From an uncultured Polaribacter sp. (lineage in GTDB: Bacteria; Bacteroidota; Bacteroidia; Flavobacteriales; Flavobacteriaceae): DNA of 64,000 nt. Both the position numbers and the translations under genes were made by a program. This document shows positions 1 through 6,845 of this stretch, in pieces. The stretch's first letter is position 1; each line of letters begins with the position of its first letter. The stretch lies in NCBI RefSeq assembly GCF_947500975.1, contig NZ_CANMUE010000010.1, forward strand, positions 62,001 to 126,000, in the 5' to 3' direction. The notes beneath the pieces were generated by a model. It was not told where the DNA came from. It saw nothing but the letters and a program-made list of their open reading frames with translations, and made no database searches.

Positions 1-550
1 CAATAGAAATTGATGTTTCTTCGGATTTTAATTCTTGAATTTCTTTATAAACTCTTTTAGCTTTTTGACTTCTATTTAAGGTGTCTTGTTTTTCAGATTT
101 AATATGTGTATCAAGTAATTGATGGTTATCATTAGTATTACTTTTTTTCTTCTTTATATAAAAAATTACTTTTAATAATATTGGAGTAATAAAGCTAAAT
201 AAAAATACATCAAAGTACTTTAGACTTGATAAGTTATGAAACGATAAGAACTCATTTCTGTACTTTACTCTAAAAAAAATATAGAATAGGGTAATTATTA
301 AACAAAAGATAAAATGACTACTTCTTACATAGTAATCATTTTTTATTTTTCTGAAAAAAGTATATAAAATGTAAACTAAAAATAGTGTAAATATTATATC
401 AACAAAAGTATTGCTTACTACTTTTTGAAGTATTGGTTTAGTGATAAAATCGTTGTATTTTAATAATATAGAATCATAAAAAACAACAATTAAACAAGAA
501 AGTATTATTGTGTATTTTAATTCATTAAGAATTTTAGTAATTTTTTTCAT
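1..550 (-). CDS. Partial membrane protein, possible KAP-type P-loop NTPase (N-terminal part)
   Basis: The frame is open from the left edge of the window to an ATG at 548-550, giving 183 visible codons; the C-terminal part lies outside. The visible protein starts MKKITKILNE and has about four hydrophobic segments (roughly residues 12-30, 45-65, 78-93 and 112-130), followed by a lysine-rich linker and a segment reading DTLNRSQKAKRVYKEIQ. Membrane segments followed by an 'LNR..KA' type segment are typical of the region just before the Walker A motif in KAP-family NTPases. No Walker motif is visible here, so the family call is inference. It lies beside a tRNA gene in an accessory stretch. It could be another membrane protein. 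Confidence 0.5.
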   Translation of the reverse strand, partial: MKKITKILNELKYTIILSCLIVVFYDSILLKYNDFITKPILQKVVSNTFVDIIFTLFLVYILYTFFRKIKNDYYVRSSHFIFCLIITLFYIFFRVKYRNEFLSFHNLSSLKYFDVFLFSFITPILLKVIFYIKKKKSNTNDNHQLLDTHIKSEKQDTLNRSQKAKRVYKEIQELKSEETSISI

Positions 551-605
551 AACTCAAAGATATTCAAATGCTAAAATTATTCTCAATTAAGTTTTTAACA
601 TTCCC

Positions 606-613
606 TATCTTTG
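606..613 (+). promoter_or_regulatory. TAnnTTTG promoter box of the structured RNA candidate
   Basis: TATCTTTG matches the Bacteroidota -7 consensus TAnnTTTG. No good -33 TTG is visible upstream. It would start a transcript near 619, just before the folded region at 673-807. Confidence 0.5.
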
Positions 614-618
614 TGGTA

Positions 619-832
619 ATTATAAACGAATAGATTATAGAAAAGTAAAAAATAAAATATTTTAGAAAGCGTAAGCTGTTATTTGTGAAATAAAATCGCC
701 AATTTTAAAAAAGCAACAATATAACAAGTCTATGCTCTCGTCCAGTTTTTGGACGTGGGTAGTACTTGATTTGTTGCAGGTGTTTGGCGATACCTTTTCA
801 CAGTCTTGGTTTGAACTCCACGTCTTTTTTAT
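619..832 (+). ncRNA. Candidate structured RNA, 6S-like rod
   Basis: This stretch has its own promoter and no convincing ORF. It contains nested complementary arms: 685-690 with 796-801, 695-702 (ATCGCCAA) with 784-791 (TTGGCGAT), 713-719 (GCAACAA) with 771-777 (TTGTTGC), 725-729 with 764-768, and an apical stem 739-744 (CGTCCA) with 750-755 (TGGACG). Together they form a long interrupted hairpin ending near a T-rich stretch at 825-830. A rod with internal bulges and a length of about 200 nt is the architecture of 6S RNA (ssrS), but I cannot confirm the family. It could instead be the structured leader of the downstream lipoprotein genes. Confidence 0.45.
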
Positions 833-885
833 GCAATAAACTTTAATTTCACTTTAGGGGTTAAGTGAAGAAAAATAATTTAAAA

Positions 886-1308
886 ATGAAAAGAATAAAT
901 TTCGCCTACTTAACACTATTCACTATCCTGCTTATCAGTTCTTGTTCAAATTCAGATGATACCAACGAAATATCAACAAGTTCAATTATTGCAAAGTGGG
1001 AAGAACAACCAGTAAATACAAATTGCTCACAAACTGAAACAATAGAATTTTTTGCAAACGGAACAGTACAATCTCTTGACTTAATAAATCCTCCTTGTGA
1101 TTATCAATTAGGTACAGCAGAATATACTTTTGAAGCTGATATTTTAGAAGTAAATATCGAAGATAATAGTTTTAGTGATGGTATTTATACCATTCGTTAC
1201 AATGTTATTACATTAAATGAGACTACTCTAATAGTAGAGCCTTTTTATGATGATGAAGTAGGTACTTATACTGGTACTTTAGAAAGATTTACTTATCAAA
1301 AAATATAA
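886..1308 (+). CDS. Lipoprotein with lipocalin-like fold (putative)
   Basis: The protein of 140 residues begins MKRINFAYLTL and has a lipoprotein signal ending LLISSC, so it is probably lipid-anchored at residue 19 or 20. A GTG 21 nt upstream (865) would add seven residues before the signal peptide; the ATG at 886 gives a cleaner signal and is preferred. The rest (IIAKWEEQ at the start, then alternating strands with FFANGTV and YTGTLERF) resembles the small lipocalin-like domains of Bacteroidota lipoproteins. That is a pattern-level call. It is first in a run of four same-strand small exported proteins with gaps of 3-14 nt, so co-transcription is likely. Function unknown. Confidence 0.6.
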   Translation: MKRINFAYLTLFTILLISSCSNSDDTNEISTSSIIAKWEEQPVNTNCSQTETIEFFANGTVQSLDLINPPCDYQLGTAEYTFEADILEVNIEDNSFSDGIYTIRYNVITLNETTLIVEPFYDDEVGTYTGTLERFTYQKI

Positions 1309-1311
1309 GCT

Positions 1312-1767
1312 ATGAGAACTACTTTAATTCTAATTTCAGCTATTTTATTTACTTCATTATCGTTTTCACAAGGTGGAGGAGCATACAAACAACTTAAACC
1401 AATCAATAACGGAACTTCAAGCAGTTTACAATACTGGGGAAAAGTAAATGCACAAAATAGAGAAGCAAACCGTTTAGCTAATGAACGAGCAAAAAAACTA
1501 AATGAGAAACGGTTTATTGAGTTTAGAGATTTAGCAATAGAAAACTACAATAACAAAAAGTTTTCTAAATGTATTGAGTATTATAATTCATCATTAAAAC
1601 TTGGTTATTATGATGCTTCTTTAGAACTGGTTGCAGGGATTTCTTACTATCATTTCTTTGTTCAAACAAAAAAGAAAAAATTTAAAAAGAGAGCAAAGAA
1701 ACTCTTTAAACTATCTAAGAAACACGGTAGCATTGATGCAGAATTACTACTGGATAAATATTTTTAA
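1312..1767 (+). CDS. Exported protein with TPR-like helices, unknown function
   Basis: This 151-residue protein has a signal peptide (MRTTLILISAILFTSLSFSQ) whose cleavage site ends in SFSQ, common in flavobacterial exported proteins. Residues about 65-150 form amphipathic helices with a TPR/Sel1-like look (AIENYNNKKFSKCIEYYNSS, then repeated Lys-rich helices). It starts 3 nt after the preceding lipoprotein gene. A TPR-like exported protein usually acts as a scaffold, but nothing here identifies a partner. Confidence 0.55.
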   Translation: MRTTLILISAILFTSLSFSQGGGAYKQLKPINNGTSSSLQYWGKVNAQNREANRLANERAKKLNEKRFIEFRDLAIENYNNKKFSKCIEYYNSSLKLGYYDASLELVAGISYYHFFVQTKKKKFKKRAKKLFKLSKKHGSIDAELLLDKYF

Positions 1768-1778
1768 AAGTACAAACT

Positions 1779-2228
1779 ATGAAAAAAGTAATAACATTAA
1801 TCTTGTCCCTTTGTTTTGCTAATTTTATCAATGCACAAAAATTAGATTTGAATTTAATAGACAAACTTGTTAAGATGTCTTTTGTTCCAATGGATGAATA
1901 TATGGTTGAGGGATATGGGTTTAAAAAACTTAAAAATGTAAGTGATGAACGCACAAACACCTATGCACGAAAATTTAATAATGACTTCAATAGTTCAATT
2001 ATTGTTAAAGTTTTAAACCCTAAAGACACTCCTAATGTAATTGAAATATTTCTTACAAAGAACTTTAATGTAAGAGATATAAAGGACGACCTTTTATCTC
2101 GTGGGTATGAATATAATGGGATTAATAAAATTGGCTACATAGTATATAAAAAGAGTAAATCAGCTTATGCAATTTCTAAAGAACCTAATAACAAAGGTAT
2201 AACACATATAATGGTTTTAACAGAATAA
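1779..2228 (+). CDS. Exported protein of unknown function
   Basis: This 149-residue protein has a clear signal peptide (MKKVITLILSLCFANFINAQ). The mature part has no motif I recognise. It follows the TPR-like gene by 11 nt and precedes the next exported protein by 14 nt. Several aromatic and charged residues (YGFKKLKNVSDER, IGYIVYKKSK) suggest a small alpha/beta domain, which is a guess from residue pattern only. Confidence 0.5.
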   Translation: MKKVITLILSLCFANFINAQKLDLNLIDKLVKMSFVPMDEYMVEGYGFKKLKNVSDERTNTYARKFNNDFNSSIIVKVLNPKDTPNVIEIFLTKNFNVRDIKDDLLSRGYEYNGINKIGYIVYKKSKSAYAISKEPNNKGITHIMVLTE

Positions 2229-2242
2229 TAAAAAGTTTAATT

Positions 2243-2605
2243 ATGTCAAAGCAGACCTATATCACGGTAGTTTTTTTCAGCATTTTTATAATGCTTTCAA
2301 ATAGTTGTATCAGTCAAAATTGTAATAATATTGATTTGCTTAATATAGGTTATAAAGAAGCAATATCTGAAATAAGAAAAACTAACTTTAGTTTATCTGA
2401 AAAAGCAAATACTGATAGTTCTTGGATAAAAAGTATTGAGTATTATTCTTGTGATGAAACAAAAAGTTTTTTAATAATGACTACTAAAAAGAATAAGGAA
2501 TACATACACAAGAATGTACCAGTAAATTTATGGTATGGGTTTAAAAATGCTAATTCCTACGGTGGATTTTATACTTCAAACATCAAAGGCAGATACCAAT
2601 ACTAA
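2243..2605 (+). CDS. Small lipoprotein or exported protein of unknown function
   Basis: This 120-residue protein has a hydrophobic N-terminus ending FIMLSNSCISQ, with a plausible lipobox cysteine at about residue 22. The mature part is rich in Ser, Lys and Tyr and has cysteines at CNN and YSCDE, with no family I recognise. It is the last of the four-gene run and is followed by about 460 nt without a gene before tRNA-Arg. Confidence 0.5.
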   Translation: MSKQTYITVVFFSIFIMLSNSCISQNCNNIDLLNIGYKEAISEIRKTNFSLSEKANTDSSWIKSIEYYSCDETKSFLIMTTKKNKEYIHKNVPVNLWYGFKNANSYGGFYTSNIKGRYQY

Positions 2606-3021
2606 AAAAATATTATAAAAATTTTTAGAAAACACGAGGGTTTAGGGTATATCGTAAAATGCACCCCTACTTCGTTAAAAAGGAAAACCGATTTATTTTA
2701 GGGTACTGGGTTCGGCATTTTTAACTTTTGGTTGAGAAAGTTGAACTTTTTTTTTGAGAGAGTACTCGGCTTATTATGGTACGTCTATATATGTTTTTAT
2801 ACTGTATAGGAAACTATGCTTTTTTTGGCGTGATTTAATAAAAGAAAAATAAGTACTTTAATTTCAAACATCTTGTAGTTGTTGACTTAAACGCATTCTA
2901 TTATATTTTTTTCTTGTTTTGTCAAATTGTCAAGTGTTTTGTTTATGTAAAAAATTTAAAATACAATTGCTAAAATTATTTACGTTACAAATATAGTTAC
3001 AATTAGCGCTAAAAACGAAGA
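2606..3021. other. Gene-free accessory stretch next to tRNA-Arg
   Basis: No ORF of useful size is seen on either strand. Short T-rich tracts, a GGGT...ACCCC pairing near 2645-2668 and a repeated TTGTCAA near 2920-2930 are visible, but no complete mobile-element end and no copy of the tRNA-Arg 3' end. Confidence 0.4.
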
Positions 3022-3060
3022 AACAAAAAAGCAACTAACTGAAATTCAATTAGTTGCTGA
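3022..3060 (-). terminator. Rho-independent terminator of tRNA-Arg
   Basis: Read on the minus strand, an 8-bp perfect stem (3050-3057 with 3031-3038, GCAACTAA/TTAGTTGC) is followed by a run of T (the A run at 3024-3030). It lies just downstream of the tRNA. Confidence 0.75.
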
Positions 3061-3069
3061 TTTTTATTG

Positions 3070-3143
3070 TGACCATGGCAGGATTCAAACCTGCAACCTC
3101 TTGAGCCGTAATCAAGTGCGCTATTCAGTTGCGCCACATGGCC
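3070..3143 (-). tRNA. tRNA-Arg(ACG)
   Basis: The minus strand folds as a cloverleaf. The acceptor GGCCATG pairs with CATGGTC (one G-T wobble), the anticodon stem CTTGA/TCAAG encloses the loop TTACGGC with anticodon ACG, and the T arm is GCAGG-TTTGAAT-CCTGC. CCA is not encoded. A TAnnTTTG promoter lies 13 nt upstream and a terminator downstream. Confidence 0.95.
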
Positions 3144-3155
3144 TTAAAAGGGCTG

Positions 3156-3163
3156 CAAATATA
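3156..3163 (-). promoter_or_regulatory. TAnnTTTG promoter box of tRNA-Arg
   Basis: TATATTTG on the minus strand lies 13 nt upstream of the mature tRNA 5' end; tRNA-Phe has the same box. Confidence 0.65.
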
Positions 3164-3200
3164 ATAGCATTTTTTTAAATTAGAAAACTTAACTTGATTT

Positions 3201-3431
3201 TTATAAGTTTATTTTCTCTTCATATTTTTTTACAGTTTCATTTGCCTTTTCAATATCTGAATTTAACACATGTATTTCTACTGAATTCATATGTGCTCCA
3301 TAACCAGCTAATCTAGCAGATTCAAACTGATCTTTAATCAAATAAGTAATTTTTTCTTCATCTAAAAGAACTGTTAAACCGTTAACAATAATATTTGTTC
3401 CTGTGAATATTCTTTCATGCTCGTTTTTCAT
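3201..3431 (-). CDS. DUF2007-type putative signal transducing protein
   Basis: This 76-residue protein fits DUF2007: an N-terminal strand IFTGTNIIVNGLTVLLDEE, a central SARLAGYGAHMNSVEIHV segment and a C-terminal helix IEKANETVKKYEE. The family folds like a small ferredoxin-like or PII-like domain; its role is not established. Its start lies 4 nt downstream of the stop of the 50-residue gene at 3436-3588, so the two are probably one transcript driven by the promoter box at 3606-3613. Confidence 0.8.
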   Translation of the reverse strand: MKNEHERIFTGTNIIVNGLTVLLDEEKITYLIKDQFESARLAGYGAHMNSVEIHVLNSDIEKANETVKKYEEKINL

Positions 3432-3435
3432 AATT

Positions 3436-3588
3436 TTAATCTAATGAATTAATTGTTACAAAAGCTTTCCAACCAATAATTGCTAATTGAAATTTTGAAG
3501 CTTTTGTAATGTCTAACTTTTTTTTAGTAAAAGAAGGTAGTAACAATTTATTAATTTTAGCAAGTGCTTTAAATACAGTTTTTTTCAT
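3436..3588 (-). CDS. Small conserved basic protein (50 aa)
   Basis: A 50-codon frame on the minus strand encodes a basic protein beginning MKKTVFKALAKINKLLLPSF and ending KAFVTINSLD. Flavobacterial genomes carry similar proteins of about 50 residues with the pattern 'AKINK.LLPS...LD.TKASK.Q.AIIGW', from memory often labelled SsrA-binding protein by error. It is preceded at 12-20 nt by a TAnnTTTG promoter region and followed closely by the DUF2007 gene. Function unknown. Confidence 0.65.
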   Translation of the reverse strand: MKKTVFKALAKINKLLLPSFTKKKLDITKASKFQLAIIGWKAFVTINSLD

Positions 3589-3605
3589 TTGGTTTGATTA
3601 TACAT

Positions 3606-3613
3606 CAAATTTA
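3606..3613 (-). promoter_or_regulatory. TAnnTTTG promoter box of the small protein/DUF2007 pair
   Basis: TAAATTTG on the minus strand has a TTG at 3625-3627 upstream and gives a leader of about 12 nt to the ATG at 3588. Confidence 0.55.
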
Positions 3614-4061
3614 ATGAAAATAAACAACTCTTTTTCAAAATTTTTAGTTGCCTTAAATCAATTAATTAGAATAGAATTTGAAAAATAAGTTCTGAAATTT
3701 TGTTTAATACTTCTAATAAAATAACAATCATTGTTTCTACGTTTTTAGTTAGTAAATAGTGGTAATCTCTGTTATGTTTTTCAAAGTAGAAGATTTTAAA
3801 TTTCATCAGCAAACAATTTTTAATTTACCTTTTAATTTGATTTAACTTTTAAAACAAAAAAGACACTTTTTGTTTTAATAATAAACTATAATACTATAAA
3901 ATAATTATCAATTTAAATTTATAATTACAATTAACATTAATTACTGTTAGCAAATAATGGCAAAGTTTTTACACTTTTAAAAAAGCAAAGGCAAAGTCAT
4001 CTTTCAAAACCACTTTTTAAGGCTTTTCATTTTTTCCTTTTAACCTAAAGTGATAAAAATG
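3614..4061. other. AT-rich gene-free stretch with one strong hairpin
   Basis: No gene is visible. The only clear structure is a 12-bp perfect inverted repeat, 3849-3860 with 3867-3878 (TTAAAACAAAAA/TTTTTGTTTTAA). It is A/T only and could be a weak bidirectional terminator. Confidence 0.4.
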
Positions 4062-4069
4062 TATCTTTG
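4062..4069 (+). promoter_or_regulatory. TAnnTTTG promoter box of the Na+/Ca2+ exchanger
   Basis: TATCTTTG lies 15 nt upstream of the ATG at 4085 and would give a leader of about 10 nt. Confidence 0.6.
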
Positions 4070-4084
4070 TAAAAAATAAATTAC

Positions 4085-5017
4085 ATGAATTTTTTACTAA
4101 TAATTAGTGGTTTAGTTTTATTAATTTTAGGTGGAAACTGGTTGTTAAAATCGGCCGTAGCATTATCTTTAAAATTAAACATATCTAAAGTTGTAATTGG
4201 AATGACTGTTGTTTCATTTGCTACCTCTGCACCAGAACTTATTGTTAGTATAAATGCAGCTTTAAATGGTTCTTCTGATTTAGCTTTAGGAAATGTAATT
4301 GGCTCAAATATTGCAAATTTAGGCTTGGTTTTAGGAATTACTTTACTTTTTGGAAACATGAGCGTAAAAAAAAGTTTTGCTAAGTTAGATTGGCCTGTAA
4401 TGATGATTGCTTCAGCAATTTTATTCCTATTTCTTTCTCAAGATAAAGTAATTGTACAGTATGAAGGAATTATTTTATTTTCTTTTTTAATTATATTTTT
4501 AGTTTATTTATTAAGATCTCAAAAAAATGAAATTCCTGATGAAGTTAATGAAAATGATATTCATTTAGGAGGTTTTAAAATTAGTGCTTTTTTAATATTA
4601 GGAGGTTTAGGACTTTGGGGAGGATCAGAATTATTAATTAAAGGAGCAAGAGCTTTAGCTACAGACTTTGGAGTTACTGAACGTATTATTGGAGTTACTA
4701 TAGTTTCAATAGGGACAAGTGTGCCTGAGTTAGCAGCATCAATAATAGCAGTAATTAAAAAAGAAAAAGCAATTTCTCTTGGAAATTTAATTGGATCAAA
4801 TATTTTTAACATTTTGGCTGTTTTAGGAATTACTTCTATAATAACTCCAATTTCTTTATCAGACGAAAGATTGTTATCTAGCGATATTTTTTGGATGTTA
4901 GGTATTTCTTTTATTATTTTACCTCTTGTGTTCTTACCAAAAAAATATAATTTAGGAAGAAAAGAAGGCTTGCTTTTATTATGTTCTTATTGTGTATTTA
5001 TCTATTTAACTTTATAA
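4085..5017 (+). CDS. Calcium/sodium antiporter, YrbG family
   Basis: This 310-residue inner-membrane protein shows the two inverted alpha repeats of the Ca2+:cation antiporter superfamily. The first, about residues 44-85, reads VSFATSAPELIVS and later GNVIGSNIANLGLVLG. The second, about residues 208-250, reads VSIGTSVPELAAS and GNLIGSNIFNILAVLG. The Glu of each SAPE/SVPE motif is the expected ion ligand. About ten membrane segments and the length match bacterial YrbG homologues. It probably expels Ca2+ or another divalent ion against Na+ or H+. It stands alone, with its own promoter and a convergent VOC gene 3 nt beyond its stop. Confidence 0.9.
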   Translation: MNFLLIISGLVLLILGGNWLLKSAVALSLKLNISKVVIGMTVVSFATSAPELIVSINAALNGSSDLALGNVIGSNIANLGLVLGITLLFGNMSVKKSFAKLDWPVMMIASAILFLFLSQDKVIVQYEGIILFSFLIIFLVYLLRSQKNEIPDEVNENDIHLGGFKISAFLILGGLGLWGGSELLIKGARALATDFGVTERIIGVTIVSIGTSVPELAASIIAVIKKEKAISLGNLIGSNIFNILAVLGITSIITPISLSDERLLSSDIFWMLGISFIILPLVFLPKKYNLGRKEGLLLLCSYCVFIYLTL

Positions 5018-5019
5018 TT

Positions 5020-5394
5020 TTAGATTCTCCAAGGCGGATTTTTTCTATGATTACCAGCTTTATATAAAATAATTTTGTTCTTATCAAGATCATATAAATG
5101 TGCTTCTCTCCATAACCAAGGTTGGTTTTTTGGAAGTTGAGAAAATTTAATTCCTTTTTGTTGAAATTCAGCAACTAAATCATCTAATTTATCATCTTCA
5201 AAATAGATTGTAACACCCTCTTTTTCAAAAAGTTCATTAACTTTATGAATAGAAAAAGTAGCTTCTCCATCTGGCACTTCAAACCTAACATATTTTGGTA
5301 GTGCATCCACAATTAAATTAAATCCTAGGTCTTTATAAAAATTAGTAGCAGCTTCAACATCTAAAGACGGAATTGTTATTTGATTTAGGTTCAT
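5020..5394 (-). CDS. VOC-superfamily (glyoxalase/bleomycin-resistance-like) protein
   Basis: This 124-residue protein has a single VOC layout of two beta-alpha-beta-beta-beta modules: ITIPSLDVEAATNFYKDLGF at the start, a middle YVRFEVPDGEATFSIH, and a C-terminal HLYDLDKNKIILY. These small proteins bind a metal or a ligand as dimers. The substrate cannot be read from sequence. Its start lies just downstream of the MFS gene stop (6 nt), so it is probably the second gene of that transcript. Confidence 0.8.
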   Translation of the reverse strand: MNLNQITIPSLDVEAATNFYKDLGFNLIVDALPKYVRFEVPDGEATFSIHKVNELFEKEGVTIYFEDDKLDDLVAEFQQKGIKFSQLPKNQPWLWREAHLYDLDKNKIILYKAGNHRKNPPWRI

Positions 5395-5400
5395 AATTAT

Positions 5401-6612
5401 TTACAATTTAATTTTCTCTTTTTTTAAAATTCGTATTAAATAAAACAAGATAGCAACACCTGTTAAAGCAAAAACTGCAATTACATTCCATGTAAATTCA
5501 AAGCCAAATTTATTTACCATTTGCATTCCTGCATTATGACTAAAAATATGTGATAATGAAAATGCAATTGCATACAAAGCCATATATTCTCCTTGATTGC
5601 CCTTTTTAGCTCTTTCTACGGCAAACGCATTCGAAAAAGGAAAAGCAATCATTTCTCCAACCGTCATTAACAACATTCCAACAATTAAAACACCAATCCA
5701 AGAAGTTAAGTTTAAAATAATAAAACTCATAGCAACTAAGAATAAACCGATTAAAACTAATTTTATTTTCGAATTTTTACTGTCTTCCAACCATTTAATT
5801 AAAGGCATTTCTAGAAGGAAAATAAAAAAACCGTTGAAACCCATTAACAAACCAATTTCTAATTCTGATAAAAAACGTGCATTTTTATAATACAATGGCA
5901 TTGTAGAAAAGTATTGCAAAAAGACAAATCCAAAGATAAACATCGCTATAAAAAACACCCAAAAAGGTTTGTCTTTATAGGCAGAAACTGGGGCTTCTAC
6001 TTTTATTTCATCTTGGATTTTTGCTTTCTTCGGATGTAAAACTTTAAGTAACAAAACGGAAGCTAAAAAACAAGTAACACCATCAACCCAAAACAAACCT
6101 TGGTAACCTATTCCTGTAATAATAAGACCACCAACTGCTGGTCCTGCTGAGAAACCTAAATTAATTGCCAAACGTATTAAAGTTACAGATCTGGTTTTAT
6201 TTTCTGGTTTACTATAAGCACTTAAAGCAACAAACATTGCTGGTCTAAAAGAATCTGCCGCTAACATTACTAAAAATATTCCGGCACAAAAACCTTTAAA
6301 AGTGGTTACATATTGTAATAAAACAAATAAAATTCCTGTAAGTACTAAACTTACAAACATTATTTTATAATAACCAATTTTGTCTGTTAATTTACCACCA
6401 ATCCAAGTACCAACAACAGAACCTAAACCAAAAAAAGTCATAATCCAACCAACATCAGATAAAGAAAAATCAAGGCTCTTAGTTAGATATAATGACAAAA
6501 AAGGAATTACCATTGTACCTGCTCTGTTAATAAGAGTTATTAATGACAACCACCATACTTCTTTAGAGAGTCCTCTAAAAGTGTTGATGTAAATTTTAAA
6601 TAAATTTTTCAT
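5401..6612 (-). CDS. MFS transporter
   Basis: This 403-residue protein has twelve predicted membrane segments and a typical MFS loop 2-3 motif (GSVVGTWIGGKLTDKIGYYK, near residue 65-85). A cytoplasmic loop near residues 190-215 splits two six-helix halves. It most resembles MdtH/YceL-like efflux proteins, but substrate is unknown. The gene starts 25 nt from a strong hairpin (6635-6664) and is followed by the VOC gene. Inner membrane, proton-driven transport is expected from the family. Confidence 0.85.
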   Translation of the reverse strand: MKNLFKIYINTFRGLSKEVWWLSLITLINRAGTMVIPFLSLYLTKSLDFSLSDVGWIMTFFGLGSVVGTWIGGKLTDKIGYYKIMFVSLVLTGILFVLLQYVTTFKGFCAGIFLVMLAADSFRPAMFVALSAYSKPENKTRSVTLIRLAINLGFSAGPAVGGLIITGIGYQGLFWVDGVTCFLASVLLLKVLHPKKAKIQDEIKVEAPVSAYKDKPFWVFFIAMFIFGFVFLQYFSTMPLYYKNARFLSELEIGLLMGFNGFFIFLLEMPLIKWLEDSKNSKIKLVLIGLFLVAMSFIILNLTSWIGVLIVGMLLMTVGEMIAFPFSNAFAVERAKKGNQGEYMALYAIAFSLSHIFSHNAGMQMVNKFGFEFTWNVIAVFALTGVAILFYLIRILKKEKIKL

Positions 6613-6634
6613 GGTTTGGTTAATGTATAAAAAT

Positions 6635-6664
6635 AAAAAGTCCGACTGTGAAGTCGGACTTTTT
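6635..6664. terminator. Strong terminator-like hairpin just upstream of the MFS gene
   Basis: A perfect stem of at least 10 bp (AAGTCCGACT/AGTCGGACTT, loop GTGA) is flanked by A on the left and T on the right, so it could stop transcription on either strand. It lies between two divergent genes with no gene feeding into it, so its role is unclear (see findings). Confidence 0.6.
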
Positions 6665-6816
6665 ATAATTGTTTGATTTTATATTAATATTGTCAAAACA
6701 TATTTATAACCCGATTCTTTCGTGATAAACACGATTGCTTGGTAAAATATAAAATGACAGTTTTCATCTATTTTTCTTATTAATACGATAAATCTACATA
6801 AAATATTTGAATGTTG

Positions 6817-6824
6817 TATTTTTG
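6817..6824 (+). promoter_or_regulatory. TAnnTTTG promoter box of the paraoxonase-like operon
   Basis: TATTTTTG lies 21 nt upstream of the ATG at 6846, with TTTG near 6806-6809 only a few nt before; the spacing of a -33 element is not clear. Confidence 0.5.
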
Positions 6825-6845
6825 AAATGAAAAATCTTTAAAAAA

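Noticed and set aside
1631..1822. Second frame across the end of the TPR-like exported gene
   Set aside because: Overlaps two better-supported genes with signal peptides and lacks any signal or family.
2606..3060. Integrative-element end at tRNA-Arg
   Set aside because: No duplicated 3' end of the tRNA is seen in the window, so an insertion cannot be shown.
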